NCBI GenBank assembly: GCA_017520105.1
Contig: JAFWRL010000002.1
Span: 1 to 49,431, forward strand
Direction of reading: 5' to 3'
Source: Fibrobacter sp.
Lineage (GTDB): Bacteria; Fibrobacterota; Fibrobacteria; Fibrobacterales; Fibrobacteraceae
Length of the DNA: 49,431 bases
Part shown: piece by piece, positions 27,261 to 35,786 of the stretch
Position numbering within the stretch: position 1 is the stretch's first letter
Layout of the letters: each line of letters begins with the position of its first letter
Notes under the pieces: model-generated
The model's input: the letters and a program-made list of their open reading frames with translations, nothing else
Told to the model about the DNA's origin: nothing
Databases searched by the model: none
Position numbers and translations under genes: made by a program

Positions 27261-29090
27261 ATGTGCGGAATTATCGGATACATCGGTAAAGGGGAAGCTC
27301 TGCCGGTCCTTGTCGAAGGTCTCAAGAAAATGGAATATCGTGGCTACGATAGCTCGGGAGTCGCCATCATCGACCAAGGGCAAATCAAAGTTGTCCGCGC
27401 ATCTGGGAAAATCAAGGCCCTCGAAGATAAATTGAAGAATTGCCCCATCAAGGGTTCCATCGGCATCGCCCACACGCGCTGGGCCACCCACGGTGCCCCC
27501 ACCGAATCAAATGCGCACCCGCACACAAGCTTTGACGGAAAAATCTCGATTGTCCACAACGGCATCATCGAAAACTACGCAAGCCTCAAGGCAAAGCTCA
27601 TTTCTGAAGGCGTTGAATTCAAGTCCGAAACCGATACGGAAGTCGTCGCCCACCTCATCGCCCGCTATTACAATGGCGACCTGAAGTCCGCCGTGCTCAA
27701 GACCCTCAAGCAAATCGAAGGAACGTTCGGTCTTGGCGTCATCTGCAACGAAGAACCAAACGTTTTGATTGGTGCCCGCCGCGGAAGTCCGCTTATCCTC
27801 GGCATCGGAAACGACAGCGACTTCTACCTCGCCAGCGATGTTTCCGCCATCATCAACCACACGCAGAAAGTCGTCTATCTCGACGACAACGACATCGTGC
27901 AAATCAAGGATGGCTACTATTCCATCGTGAACATGAGCAGCCACGAAGTGCAGCGCGAAGTCCAGGACGTGGAATTCGACGCCGACGCCGTTGCCAAGGG
28001 CGGATTCCCGCACTTCATGCTCAAGGAAATTTTCGAACAGCCCGAAGTGCTGCGCAACACCATGCGCGGTCGCCTGCTCGCCGCCGAAGGAAACGCGAAA
28101 CTCGCCGGCCTCGACACGAACATCAAGGAACTGAGAAACATCAACCGCATCATCATCACCGCCTGCGGTACCAGCTACTACGCAGGCATGGTCGGTGAAT
28201 ACATGATCGAAGACCTCGCCGGTGTCCCGGTCGAAGTCGAATACGCATCCGAGTTCCGCTACAGAAACCCCATCATCAAGCCGGGCACGCTCGTAATTGC
28301 CATCAGCCAGTCTGGCGAAACCGCAGACACGCTCGCCGCCCTCAAGGAAGCGCAACAGAAAGGCGCAACTGCACTTGCCATCTGTAACGGAGTCGGCTCG
28401 ACCATCGCACGCACAAGCGACGGCGGAGTCTATCTGCACGCAGGCCCGGAAATCGGCGTGGCCAGCACCAAGGCGTTCACAAGCCAGGTCACCGTACTCG
28501 CCATGATTGCGCTCCTGCTCGGTCGCCAGCGCCGACTCAGCTTTGAAACAGGAGCCGACATCGTCAAGGAACTCACGGAACTTCCGGACCTCGTTGCCGA
28601 AACGCTCAAGCTCTCCGACAGCATCGCCGAAATTGCAAAGACGCTCTGCAAGGCGAACAACTTCTTGTACCTCGGCCGTCACTTCTGCTACCCGGTCGCC
28701 ATGGAAGGCGCCTTGAAGCTCAAGGAAATCAGCTACATCCACGCCGAAGGCTACCCCGCCGCCGAAATGAAGCACGGCCCCATCGCCCTTATCGACGAAA
28801 ACATGCCGGTCGTGGTCATCGCCCCGAAGGATTCACTCTTCGACAAGATTATCAGCAACATCCGCGAAATCAAGGCCCGCGGCGGTAAAGTCATCGCCGT
28901 CACCACGGAAGACTGCCACCCGCTCGACGAAATCGCAGACAACCTCATTATAGTGCCGAAGACCCGCCCGATGCTCATGCCGATTGTCACCTGCATCCCG
29001 CTGCAGTTGCTCGCCTACCACATCGCCGTGTTGCGCGGCAACGACGTCGATCAGCCGAGAAACCTCGCCAAGAGCGTGACGGTGGAATAA
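27261..29090 (+). CDS. glmS: Glutamine-fructose-6-phosphate aminotransferase GlmS
   Basis: GlmS makes glucosamine-6-phosphate from fructose-6-phosphate and glutamine, the first step toward UDP-GlcNAc for peptidoglycan and outer-membrane glycolipids. At 609 residues it equals the E. coli protein. Cys2 in MCGIIGYIG is the glutaminase nucleophile after removal of Met. GYDSSGVA and HTRWATHG follow. Two SIS sugar-isomerase domains occupy the rest: CGTSYYAG, SQSGETADT, ASTKAFTSQ, HAEGYPAAEMKHGPIALID, and the C-terminal PRNLAKSVTVE. No glmS ribozyme is apparent upstream. A strong hairpin terminator follows. Confidence 0.98.
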   Translation: MCGIIGYIGKGEALPVLVEGLKKMEYRGYDSSGVAIIDQGQIKVVRASGKIKALEDKLKNCPIKGSIGIAHTRWATHGAPTESNAHPHTSFDGKISIVHNGIIENYASLKAKLISEGVEFKSETDTEVVAHLIARYYNGDLKSAVLKTLKQIEGTFGLGVICNEEPNVLIGARRGSPLILGIGNDSDFYLASDVSAIINHTQKVVYLDDNDIVQIKDGYYSIVNMSSHEVQREVQDVEFDADAVAKGGFPHFMLKEIFEQPEVLRNTMRGRLLAAEGNAKLAGLDTNIKELRNINRIIITACGTSYYAGMVGEYMIEDLAGVPVEVEYASEFRYRNPIIKPGTLVIAISQSGETADTLAALKEAQQKGATALAICNGVGSTIARTSDGGVYLHAGPEIGVASTKAFTSQVTVLAMIALLLGRQRRLSFETGADIVKELTELPDLVAETLKLSDSIAEIAKTLCKANNFLYLGRHFCYPVAMEGALKLKEISYIHAEGYPAAEMKHGPIALIDENMPVVVIAPKDSLFDKIISNIREIKARGGKVIAVTTEDCHPLDEIADNLIIVPKTRPMLMPIVTCIPLQLLAYHIAVLRGNDVDQPRNLAKSVTVE

Positions 29091-29146
29091 TAGGTCTTAG
29101 GGTTTTGCCACAGTTGGCGGAACTTAGAACATAAAGCTTAAAACGC

Positions 29147-29173
29147 AAGCCCCTCCCGATGGGAGGGGCTTTT
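29147..29173 (+). terminator. Rho-independent terminator after glmS
   Basis: AAGCCCCTCCC and GGGAGGGGCTT form a perfect stem with a two-base loop, followed by TTT. It lies 57 bp beyond the glmS stop codon. Confidence 0.85.
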
Positions 29174-29212
29174 GATACATACAAATTATCAAAAATATCG
29201 TCCATAAAAGGT

Positions 29213-29377
29213 CTATCCTTTAGGCGTTTGAGCCTGGATACACCTACGATAAAAAGCAGTCATTCTGCCCGACTTTGTAACAATACCGGCCCTTTGCAAC
29301 CGACGAAGAGCAGCCTCCCTTGAATGATCCATCGTTTCAATGGCATGCATTGCGTTTTTGATTAGATTTTCAGTCAT
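29213..29377 (-). CDS. Small basic protein of unknown function, 54 residues
   Basis: ATG 29377 has AGAGGT eight bases upstream, a credible ribosome binding site. The 54-residue product (MTENLIKNAMHAIETMDHSR and a basic C-terminal half with LRRLQRAGIVTKSGRMTAFY) is mostly helical and looks like a compact nucleic-acid or protein-binding helix bundle, but no family is recognised. A longer open frame upstream of this ATG overlaps the ORF6N gene and is discounted as antisense. The gene reads away from the truncated ORF6N fragment, whose 5' edge lies about 20 bp from this start, so it may mark the boundary of an insertion or deletion. Confidence 0.5.
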   Translation of the reverse strand: MTENLIKNAMHAIETMDHSREAALRRLQRAGIVTKSGRMTAFYRRCIQAQTPKG

Positions 29378-29395
29378 AATTATACCTCTATGCCA

Positions 29396-30236
29396 TAATG
29401 AGCAGGTAAAACGCAATAAAGAGCGATTTCCTGAGGATTTTTGCTTTCTGCTGACTATGGAAGAAACGAAAATTCTAAGGTCGCAAAATGCGACCTTAGA
29501 GAAGGAATCTGCTAATCTGAAAGGAAAACATTCAAAATACCGGTCTTTGGCGTTCACGGAACAAGGTATCGCGATGCTCTCGTCTGTCCTGAAAAGTGAA
29601 ACGGCCATCAGAGTGAACATTGCCATCATGCGTGCTTTTGTCGCAGCACGGCAAATCCTGATGCAAAACGGCGGTTTGGTCAACCGCCTGTCCAACGTGG
29701 AGTCCAAAATGCTCGAGCAGGACGCGCGTTTGCAGGAACACGACCATAAATTCGACACGATTTTCGAGGCAATGGACCGCGGTGAGCTCCAGTCGAAGGG
29801 GCTGTATTACAACAATCAGATGTTCGACGCCTATGTGTTCGTGTGCGGGCTAATCAGGCAGGCGAAAAGGCGGATTGTCCTTGTGGACCGCTACGTGGAC
29901 GAGAAGGTACTTGCGATGATGCTCAAGCGCAACAAAGGCGTATCGATGACCATCTACACCTACGACAAGAGCAAGGTCTTCGAAGTGGATTTGGCAACAT
30001 ACAACGCACAGTATGCGGACAGTCCCATTGAAATTTTACCATGTTATGGAATGCACGATCGATTCCTATTCATAGACAATATAGCTTACCATTTTGGCGC
30101 ATCCCTGAAAGACCTGGGAACAAGCACATTTTTCTTCAGCAAAGAAGATTTCACATTAGACGAAGTGCTAAAGAAATCAGAGGAAACGCGACAATCACAA
30201 GAGTTCTTAGCAACCGAACCGTCAAGGAATACTTGA
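29396..30236 (+). pseudogene. 5'-truncated ORF6N-domain protein with PLD-like C-terminal domain
   Basis: The frame from NEQVKRNKERFPEDF through AFTEQGIAMLSSVLKSE to AIRVNIAIMRAFV matches the ORF6N (phage/KilA-N-like) domain, but the first 30-35 residues of that domain (usually ending in LYGVETKxL) are missing. The open frame does reach back to an ATG at 29340, but those codons are unlike ORF6N and overlap the small minus-strand gene. The next in-frame ATG (29457) lacks a ribosome binding site. The C-terminal half (GLYYNNQMFDAYVFVCGLI, RRIVLVDRYVDEKVLAM, HDRFLFID, YHFGASLKDLG) is the domain usually attached to ORF6N in Bacteroidetes-type proteins and resembles a degenerate phospholipase D motif. 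It is probably a remnant of a mobile element or defence gene. Confidence 0.65.
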
Positions 30237-30569
30237 CCGTTCAGGCGTTATACAAGAAAGTAATAAGCAGTTTTTGCATATTACTCTTTCAAAATTCAAT
30301 CGGATAAAGTCCCAAAAGTGATATTTTTTACGAGATTTTAGGAAATTATCTATCAAAAATAGCAGATATTTCCCCAAATCTCAAAATTTTAGCACGATTT
30401 GGGGAATTATATATCTTTAGGAAAGTTCCTCAAAATTCAAGCAGTTTTTAATAGCTCTTGCTATTTATTGGACATTTTATTGGACATTTTACTGGTCATT
30501 TCTAATTTCTACAATGGCAAATGGCGATTCGCCTAAAAAATTCCCGTCTAATTTCTATATTATCGTTCA
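30237..30569. other. AT-rich intergenic region with inverted and 12-bp tandem repeats
   Basis: A near-palindrome, AACCGTCAAG-GAATA-CTTGACCGTT, overlaps the ORF6N stop (30220-30244). A perfect 11-bp inverted repeat, TTCCCCAAATC (30370-30380) and GATTTGGGGAA (30396-30406), has a 15-bp loop. Three 12-bp units, TTATTGGACATT twice and TTACTGGTCATT, run from 30465 to 30500, 70 bp before scpA. No gene is supported. TATATT lies about 10 bp before the scpA ATG. Confidence 0.5.
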
Positions 30570-32450
30570 ATGGTTGATTCCGAACTTCTTGAGCAAGAAG
30601 ACTACGAGGTAAAAATCGGTTCGTTTAACGGGCCGATGGATTTGCTTGTCTATCTCGTTCAGAAAAAGGAAATGACGCTGGACCAGATTCCGATTGCAGA
30701 AATCGCGGACGACTTTCTCAAGTGGGTGAACGAGTATTCCGAAACGGACCTTTCCAAGGCGGGCGACTTCTTGTTCATGGCGAGCCGCTTGATGGCGCTC
30801 AAGGTGCAGGAGCTGCTCCCGGCCGAAGAACGCGACCCGGAAACCATCGAGGAATACAACGAAGACCGCGAAAAGCTCATGCAGGAGATGTTGGAATACC
30901 AGCGTTTCAAGCAGGTTGCGGGCGGGCTCCAGGAAATGGAGGCGAAGAACTTCGGGACGTATTCCCGCGGAAGGCTTGAAAAGACGCAGAACGACGACGA
31001 TACGCTCGCGGATGCGAATATCTGGCAGCTTTTCCGCGCTTACCAGAAGAGTTTAAAGACAAAGATTTCCGAGACGATCCACCATATCGAATTGGACTAT
31101 GTGACGATTCAGGACCGTCAGCAGGCGATTAACAACTTCTTGAACGCACATGGTCGTGCGCTTTTCGAAGACTTGCTCGACAACGATTCGCACCCGATTG
31201 TCGCGGCGGTGACGTTCATGGCCATGCTCGAGATGATCAAGACGGACGAGGTCGTGTTCCGTCAGAGCGAACTTTTCGGACCGATTTGGATTTACCGCAA
31301 GAAGAACAATCCCGAATACGCCGACGAAATGGCGCACGAGACGGTGTTTTTCAGCAAGGATCCCGAGGTCAAGGCTGGGCTTGTGGAGACAATCCGCAGC
31401 CAGGCGATTGCGCGTTCCAAGGAAAAGAGCGTGGGCGACCTTGCCGCTACGATGCGCGAAGCTGTACTTTGGACGGAACGCGGCAGGAATGTCACGGAAG
31501 AAGACCTCAACGCGATGTTGGAAGGGCGCGAGGATATTTCCGAAGTGCAGGAGAATCCGTTTGCGGATATGATTGCGGAAGCGGACGCTGCCGAAGGCGC
31601 TCTGCAGGCAGCAAGCGCACCCGCCGGAGATGCAAGCGCTCCGGGACAAGAAGCCGCGCAGCCCACAACACCAGAAACTGCGCCGAATCAAGATGCAGCG
31701 TTTATTCAAGATGCCACGCAGCCCACAACGCCAGAAGATACCGCAATCCCGACAATCGAATCTGGTGCATCCAGTCATGAAACGGACTTGGGCGCAAGTG
31801 TTCTCGAAGACATTGTCGAGACATCGCATGTCATTGAACCTGCCCACGCGTTTGAACCGGCCGATGAATCTGACGAAAGTGCGGACGATTTTAATGATGC
31901 ACCCACAATCGTTGCAGGCAACATAAATAGCTTTCAAGGTTTGAACGAAGATGCGGTCAAGCAGATGAGCGACGAGGAGTTCGCGGCCTTTATGCAAAAG
32001 GCGCAGGCGTTCTACGACAACGCAAGTTCCGCGCAGTCTCCAACAAACGCAACGCAGTCTTCAACGGCCACCGTGCAGCCGTCCAACGAAATTTCCGAAA
32101 GCGACGACATTCCGTCAATAACCAAGTCATACACTTCTGCGGAATCCAGCTACGCACAAGACGAACCCGAAGAAGACAAGTATTCCTCTTACAGTTTCGG
32201 AAACGAAATGACGGACGAAGAATACATCGCCTACTTGAACCGCAGCGCCCGCGCAAGCCGCAAGGAAGAATCGAAATCCGCGGCATCCACATCAGGCGCA
32301 GCTCCGGAAAAGCCAAAGCGCAAGTCCTTTATGCCCGAAGATGACGAAGGCGGAATGACCGACGAGGAATACCAGGCTTATCTCGCTGAACACGGCGATG
32401 ACGACGAAGACGAAGAAGGCCCCGTTGTTTACGGAGCCGGTAAAGATTAA
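30570..32450 (+). CDS. scpA: Segregation and condensation protein A (ScpA), with long C-terminal extension
   Basis: ScpA is the kleisin that bridges the Smc heads and, with ScpB, builds the bacterial condensin that organises the chromosome. The N-terminal half is a normal kleisin: FNGPMDLLVYLVQKKEM, IPIAEIADDFLKWV, DFLFMASRLMALKVQELLP, and the C-terminal winged helix ending VVFRQSELFGPIWIYRK near residue 245. Family members usually stop here, at about 250 residues. This protein runs on for another 380 residues: a partly helical stretch to about 330, then low-complexity acidic, Pro/Thr/Ser-rich sequence. The extension holds three copies of M-[ST]-D-E-E-[FY] followed by A-[FY], at residues 466, 547 and 596. 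No scpB is adjacent. No strong ribosome binding site is seen. Confidence 0.9.
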   Translation: MVDSELLEQEDYEVKIGSFNGPMDLLVYLVQKKEMTLDQIPIAEIADDFLKWVNEYSETDLSKAGDFLFMASRLMALKVQELLPAEERDPETIEEYNEDREKLMQEMLEYQRFKQVAGGLQEMEAKNFGTYSRGRLEKTQNDDDTLADANIWQLFRAYQKSLKTKISETIHHIELDYVTIQDRQQAINNFLNAHGRALFEDLLDNDSHPIVAAVTFMAMLEMIKTDEVVFRQSELFGPIWIYRKKNNPEYADEMAHETVFFSKDPEVKAGLVETIRSQAIARSKEKSVGDLAATMREAVLWTERGRNVTEEDLNAMLEGREDISEVQENPFADMIAEADAAEGALQAASAPAGDASAPGQEAAQPTTPETAPNQDAAFIQDATQPTTPEDTAIPTIESGASSHETDLGASVLEDIVETSHVIEPAHAFEPADESDESADDFNDAPTIVAGNINSFQGLNEDAVKQMSDEEFAAFMQKAQAFYDNASSAQSPTNATQSSTATVQPSNEISESDDIPSITKSYTSAESSYAQDEPEEDKYSSYSFGNEMTDEEYIAYLNRSARASRKEESKSAASTSGAAPEKPKRKSFMPEDDEGGMTDEEYQAYLAEHGDDDEDEEGPVVYGAGKD

Positions 32451-32461
32451 CTACATCTATC

Positions 32462-32485
32462 AAAAAAGCCCCGCCGAAGCGAGGC
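32462..32485. terminator. Bidirectional hairpin between scpA and the zinc peptidase gene
   Basis: GCC-C-CGC and GCG-A-GGC pair around CGAA, with one internal mismatch. On the minus strand a run of six T follows, serving the zinc peptidase gene. The two genes converge here, so it probably also stops scpA transcription. Confidence 0.7.
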
Positions 32486-32506
32486 AAATTTGGTTTACGA
32501 TAAAAC

Positions 32507-33223
32507 CTAATCGTCGTTGCGGCCACCAAGTAGCCCTGCGCGGTACGCCCAGTAGAGCAACTGCAAGATAGAAGTAATCGCAGCGGCAACATACGTAAGG
32601 CCAGCGGCGAAAAGCACTCCAGAAACGGTATTGTATTCACGACCCGGCGAAACGACTTCCATGCGGGCAAGAGCCTTTTTGGCTCGGGCAGAGGCGTCAA
32701 ATTCCACGGGCACTGTCACAAGAGTAAACAACGTCGCAAGCCCAAAGAGGATAACGCCCACAACCGCAAGGGAGTGCCCAAGCGCCTTGCCCATGCCCAT
32801 GAGCATGATGCCGATAATCACAAGCCAAGGCCCTAGATTAGAGCCGATATTTGCTGCCGGGACAATCGCCGAACGGAGCCACATCGGGAAATAGCCTTGC
32901 GCATGCTGGATAGCGTGTCCGACTTCGTGAGCGGCGACACCAGCGGCACTTGCATTGCGGCCAGAATAAACTTCGGGCGACAAATTGAGAGTCTTGTTCA
33001 GCGGATTGTAATGGTCCGAAAGAAATCCCTGGTGCTTGAGGATTTTCACATCGGTAATACCGGCATCCATAAGGATGGCCTTTGCGACATCGGCACCGGT
33101 AAGACCGCTAGAGATATACACTTTTTGGCCTGCAGTAAAGCGCTTTTTGACCAACAGGGAAACAATGCCCGAGAGGGCAAGCGCGGCAACAGTAATTATT
33201 ATGTATAAAGGATCGAGCATCAT
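32507..33223 (-). CDS. Membrane zinc metallopeptidase (YugP-like)
   Basis: A 238-residue inner-membrane protease of the YugP-like neutral zinc metallopeptidase family (Pfam Zn_peptidase_2). A first helix (LYIIITVAALALSGIVSLLV) is followed by a soluble segment and the HExxH motif in AAHEVGHAIQHAQGY, with His99, Glu100 and His103. Further helices follow: GPWLVIIGIMLMGMGKAL, AVVGVILFGLATLFTLV and a C-terminal hydrophobic pair. Family members are poorly characterised; a role in membrane protein turnover is assumed. The gene converges with scpA. Confidence 0.85.
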   Translation of the reverse strand: MMLDPLYIIITVAALALSGIVSLLVKKRFTAGQKVYISSGLTGADVAKAILMDAGITDVKILKHQGFLSDHYNPLNKTLNLSPEVYSGRNASAAGVAAHEVGHAIQHAQGYFPMWLRSAIVPAANIGSNLGPWLVIIGIMLMGMGKALGHSLAVVGVILFGLATLFTLVTVPVEFDASARAKKALARMEVVSPGREYNTVSGVLFAAGLTYVAAAITSILQLLYWAYRAGLLGGRNDD

Positions 33224-33236
33224 AGAACTAGTAAAC

Positions 33237-33288
33237 AGTGGTTAGTGGTTAGTTATTAGTGGGTCCTTCACATTCGTTCAGGATGACG
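33237..33288. repeat. Heptamer array joined to a GGTCCTTC...GGATGAC repeat
   Basis: AGTGGTT, AGTGGTT and AGTTATT heptamers (33237-33259) run straight into a copy of the GGATCCTTC...TCAGGATGAC repeat family (33262-33288). The second type also occurs inside the 3' end of the TolC-like gene at 36847-36873. The surrounding gap (33224-33379) holds no gene. Confidence 0.6.
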
Positions 33289-33379
33289 GTTTGCGTCATT
33301 TTACATGTTTCAATTTACAAAAAGAATGGCGAAAGCGGCTATGACTTCGTCACTCTTTTTTGCATTTTAGCGCGTTTTT

Positions 33380-34561
33380 TTACATGTCTCCGGTTTTGAA
33401 GTGCGTCTTGTCGCGCAAATGCGTGAGGAATAGACCCAACACAAGATAGATGACCGACTGTATCGCAAGCAGGTAAAGTTTAGGCGCCACGTCGTAAATG
33501 TCCCCGCCCATCTGCTCTATCGAAAGCCATGCGGGCACGGCAAACGTACTCGGCAGAACATACGAAAGCCCCACCATCCAGCTCGGCATCAAGTAACTGG
33601 GCCAGCTAAAGTTCGCAAGGAAAAGAATCGGAATGGAGAGATTGAGGAACAACTGCATGCTCGATTCACGATGCAAGAATACCTGCGAAAGGCACATGCC
33701 GAAATTGATGACCGAAGTCAGGAACACAACCGCAAACACCATCATCGGCAGGAGTTCCCCACGGCGCGGGAAATCGAAGAGGTTGTAAATAAAGCAGTGG
33801 TAGAACAAGATAAAGCAGCAATAGTGGAGAAAATAAGCTAGCGCTCGACCAAAATAACGATAAAACATATTTTCGTTTTCTACTTCGGAATAGCGCTGGT
33901 TTCTGCGGAAGCGCCTGTGTCCGCGGGCGCCGCCCATAATGCAGATGCCAATAATCAGCGACTGTTGCAAAATCAGCACGAGTACGCTAGGAACAACATA
34001 ATTAGAATAGCTTCCCGTGTTGTTGAACATCGTTTGTATCGATAACGGCATCGGGTCGCGCATTGCCATCGCCTTTGCCGAAGGCACCTTCTTGCCAAGC
34101 GCAATAGCCTTCACCTTGCTCACTGCACCGACCGTCAATGCACATGTCGAAAACGCAGTCCCGATTGTACCATGGAGCATCACGTAGGCGCCATGCGTAA
34201 AGATGTTGACCTTGACCTGTTTCTTGTTCAGGAGACCTTTTTCCATGTTCTCCGGAATAACCATGAAGCCATAAATTTCTTCACTCGCCATCGCCGTCTC
34301 AGCTTCAAGCAAGTCATTATAGACAGCTTTGACTTCGACCTGTTGGGTTGCAGAAGCCATCCGCGTAAGTTCGCGGGACTTCGCCGAATGATCCAAATCG
34401 ACAACAGCTACAGGAACTTTCGTTACAGTCTGGTTCATGTATGCCGTCGGATAGTAGAACGCATAAAGGATGCCAGCAACGACAAGCAGCAAGACTGCCG
34501 CAGGATCCGTGAAAAACAGTTTCCATTCTGTCAATGTCACTTTCAAAAGACGACTAATCAT
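33380..34561 (-). CDS. ABC-2 type transporter permease (second of pair)
   Basis: I chose ATG 34561 (MISRLLKVTLTEWKLFFTD), which has AGGAGG six bases upstream and overlaps the preceding gene's end by eight bases; an earlier in-frame start at 34633 would lie deep in that gene. The 393 residues have the ABC-2 layout: an N-terminal helix (AAVLLLVVAGILYAFYYP), a large periplasmic domain (VPVAVVDLDHSAKSRELTRM), then five or so helices including QSLIIGICIMGGARG and a C-terminal LYLLAIQSVIYLVLGLFL. The family includes YbhS/YbhR and YhhJ, which export drugs or small molecules using a separate ATPase. No ATPase gene is found beside it. Confidence 0.87.
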   Translation of the reverse strand: MISRLLKVTLTEWKLFFTDPAAVLLLVVAGILYAFYYPTAYMNQTVTKVPVAVVDLDHSAKSRELTRMASATQQVEVKAVYNDLLEAETAMASEEIYGFMVIPENMEKGLLNKKQVKVNIFTHGAYVMLHGTIGTAFSTCALTVGAVSKVKAIALGKKVPSAKAMAMRDPMPLSIQTMFNNTGSYSNYVVPSVLVLILQQSLIIGICIMGGARGHRRFRRNQRYSEVENENMFYRYFGRALAYFLHYCCFILFYHCFIYNLFDFPRRGELLPMMVFAVVFLTSVINFGMCLSQVFLHRESSMQLFLNLSIPILFLANFSWPSYLMPSWMVGLSYVLPSTFAVPAWLSIEQMGGDIYDVAPKLYLLAIQSVIYLVLGLFLTHLRDKTHFKTGDM

Positions 34562-35771
34562 TTTTCGCCTCCTGATGACGTTTTGCAGCTTCCTGAAGCG
34601 CTTTTTCAATTTCGATGGGATTTTCGTCGTCAACGACTACAGGCAACTTGGAATCACGCGACAAGCGGTATTTCCAGCGCAGATGCATCGTAAAGCTTCC
34701 GAGCAGAACCCAGAAAAGAGCCATGCCTGCCATAAGCTTGATGACTTCCCAAGATGCAGCCATGCCGACATCCCCTAAAAGCATCATGGACTGCACGCGA
34801 AGCACATGCGTGAGCGGGAGTACAAACGCAAAGCAGCGCACGGCAAACGGCATCGCCATCACGGGGTATGTCTGGCCGGCAAACGCAAACGCAGGGCCGC
34901 CAATCACGCCCGAGACGCCAGTCGCAATGCGCATCACGCCGGTCACGCCCACAAAAGCCATGCCGGCACCCACGCAGCAAACAACCATCAACAGCTGAGC
35001 CACAGAGACCATCACGAATTCATCAAAGCCCATCGGCATGAGCATGCGGTGCGTATAAGCGTAACAGCCCATATATTCAAGCCAAAGGATTATAGTCATC
35101 GGAACAAACGAAGCAATCCCGAGCGTCAACCAGGAATGTTCGGCGTATTGGTAAAATTCACGTACACGGCGGTCGCGAAGCGGAAACGAGGCGACATATA
35201 CGGCTACAAGCATCGCCGCCAAATGGAACATTGCAGAGACAAGCCCAAGAGCCAAGAAGCCCTGGTAATTGCCTTCGATATTGCCGACAGAATGAATTTC
35301 CGTTTTTACAGGATCTTCAAACGATGCCGTAAAGAGGTCCGAGCCGACACTTGTAATGACCGCACGAATTTCCTTTGTCGCAAACATGTTCGTGAGATAA
35401 TTCTGTCCGCTGGAATAAACCGGAATCACGGGCGCTTCAAGGCGCAAGGCTCGGCGTTCCAAATCATACGGCAGCACAACGAACGTCTGCAAATCGCCAC
35501 GAATTACCGCATGTTCGCATTCGCTCATGTCATGGCAATTCACCTTCACATCGAGCACGGGGCTAGACTGGAGGGCCATCTCTAAACGGTCGGCCAGTTG
35601 GCTTTTATCTTGTTTGACAAATCCAATCGGAATATGCTGCACGATTTCGGACGAAAACATTTCCAGCATGAACACGGAAACGCCCACGGGAAGCACCGAA
35701 AGAATCATCCACAAAACGATTTTGTGGCCAAAGTAAATCTTCCCGATTGTCTTTAAAAGGCCTTTCAGCAC
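34554..35771 (-). CDS. ABC-2 type transporter permease (first of pair)
   Basis: A 405-residue permease that starts at GTG 35771, with AGAAGG upstream. The first helix (KIVLWMILSVLPVGVSVFML) is followed by a periplasmic domain (IPIGFVKQDKSQLADRLEMA and VIRGDLQTFVVLPYDLER) and later helices (GLVSAMFHLAAMLVAVYVA, LGIASFVPMTIILWLEYMG, SVAQLLMVVCCVGAGMAFV). It probably pairs with the downstream permease to form a heterodimer. It follows a HlyD-type adaptor and a TolC-like protein, so the operon encodes an efflux assembly spanning both membranes, but no ATP-binding subunit is present. Confidence 0.86.
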   Translation of the reverse strand: MLKGLLKTIGKIYFGHKIVLWMILSVLPVGVSVFMLEMFSSEIVQHIPIGFVKQDKSQLADRLEMALQSSPVLDVKVNCHDMSECEHAVIRGDLQTFVVLPYDLERRALRLEAPVIPVYSSGQNYLTNMFATKEIRAVITSVGSDLFTASFEDPVKTEIHSVGNIEGNYQGFLALGLVSAMFHLAAMLVAVYVASFPLRDRRVREFYQYAEHSWLTLGIASFVPMTIILWLEYMGCYAYTHRMLMPMGFDEFVMVSVAQLLMVVCCVGAGMAFVGVTGVMRIATGVSGVIGGPAFAFAGQTYPVMAMPFAVRCFAFVLPLTHVLRVQSMMLLGDVGMAASWEVIKLMAGMALFWVLLGSFTMHLRWKYRLSRDSKLPVVVDDENPIEIEKALQEAAKRHQEAKND

Positions 35772-35786
35772 GATAACCTTCTATTC

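Noticed and set aside
29378..29758. Upstream extension of the 54-residue minus-strand frame
   Set aside because: It lies fully antisense to the ORF6N domain and reads as arbitrary sequence; the ATG at 29377 has the ribosome binding site.
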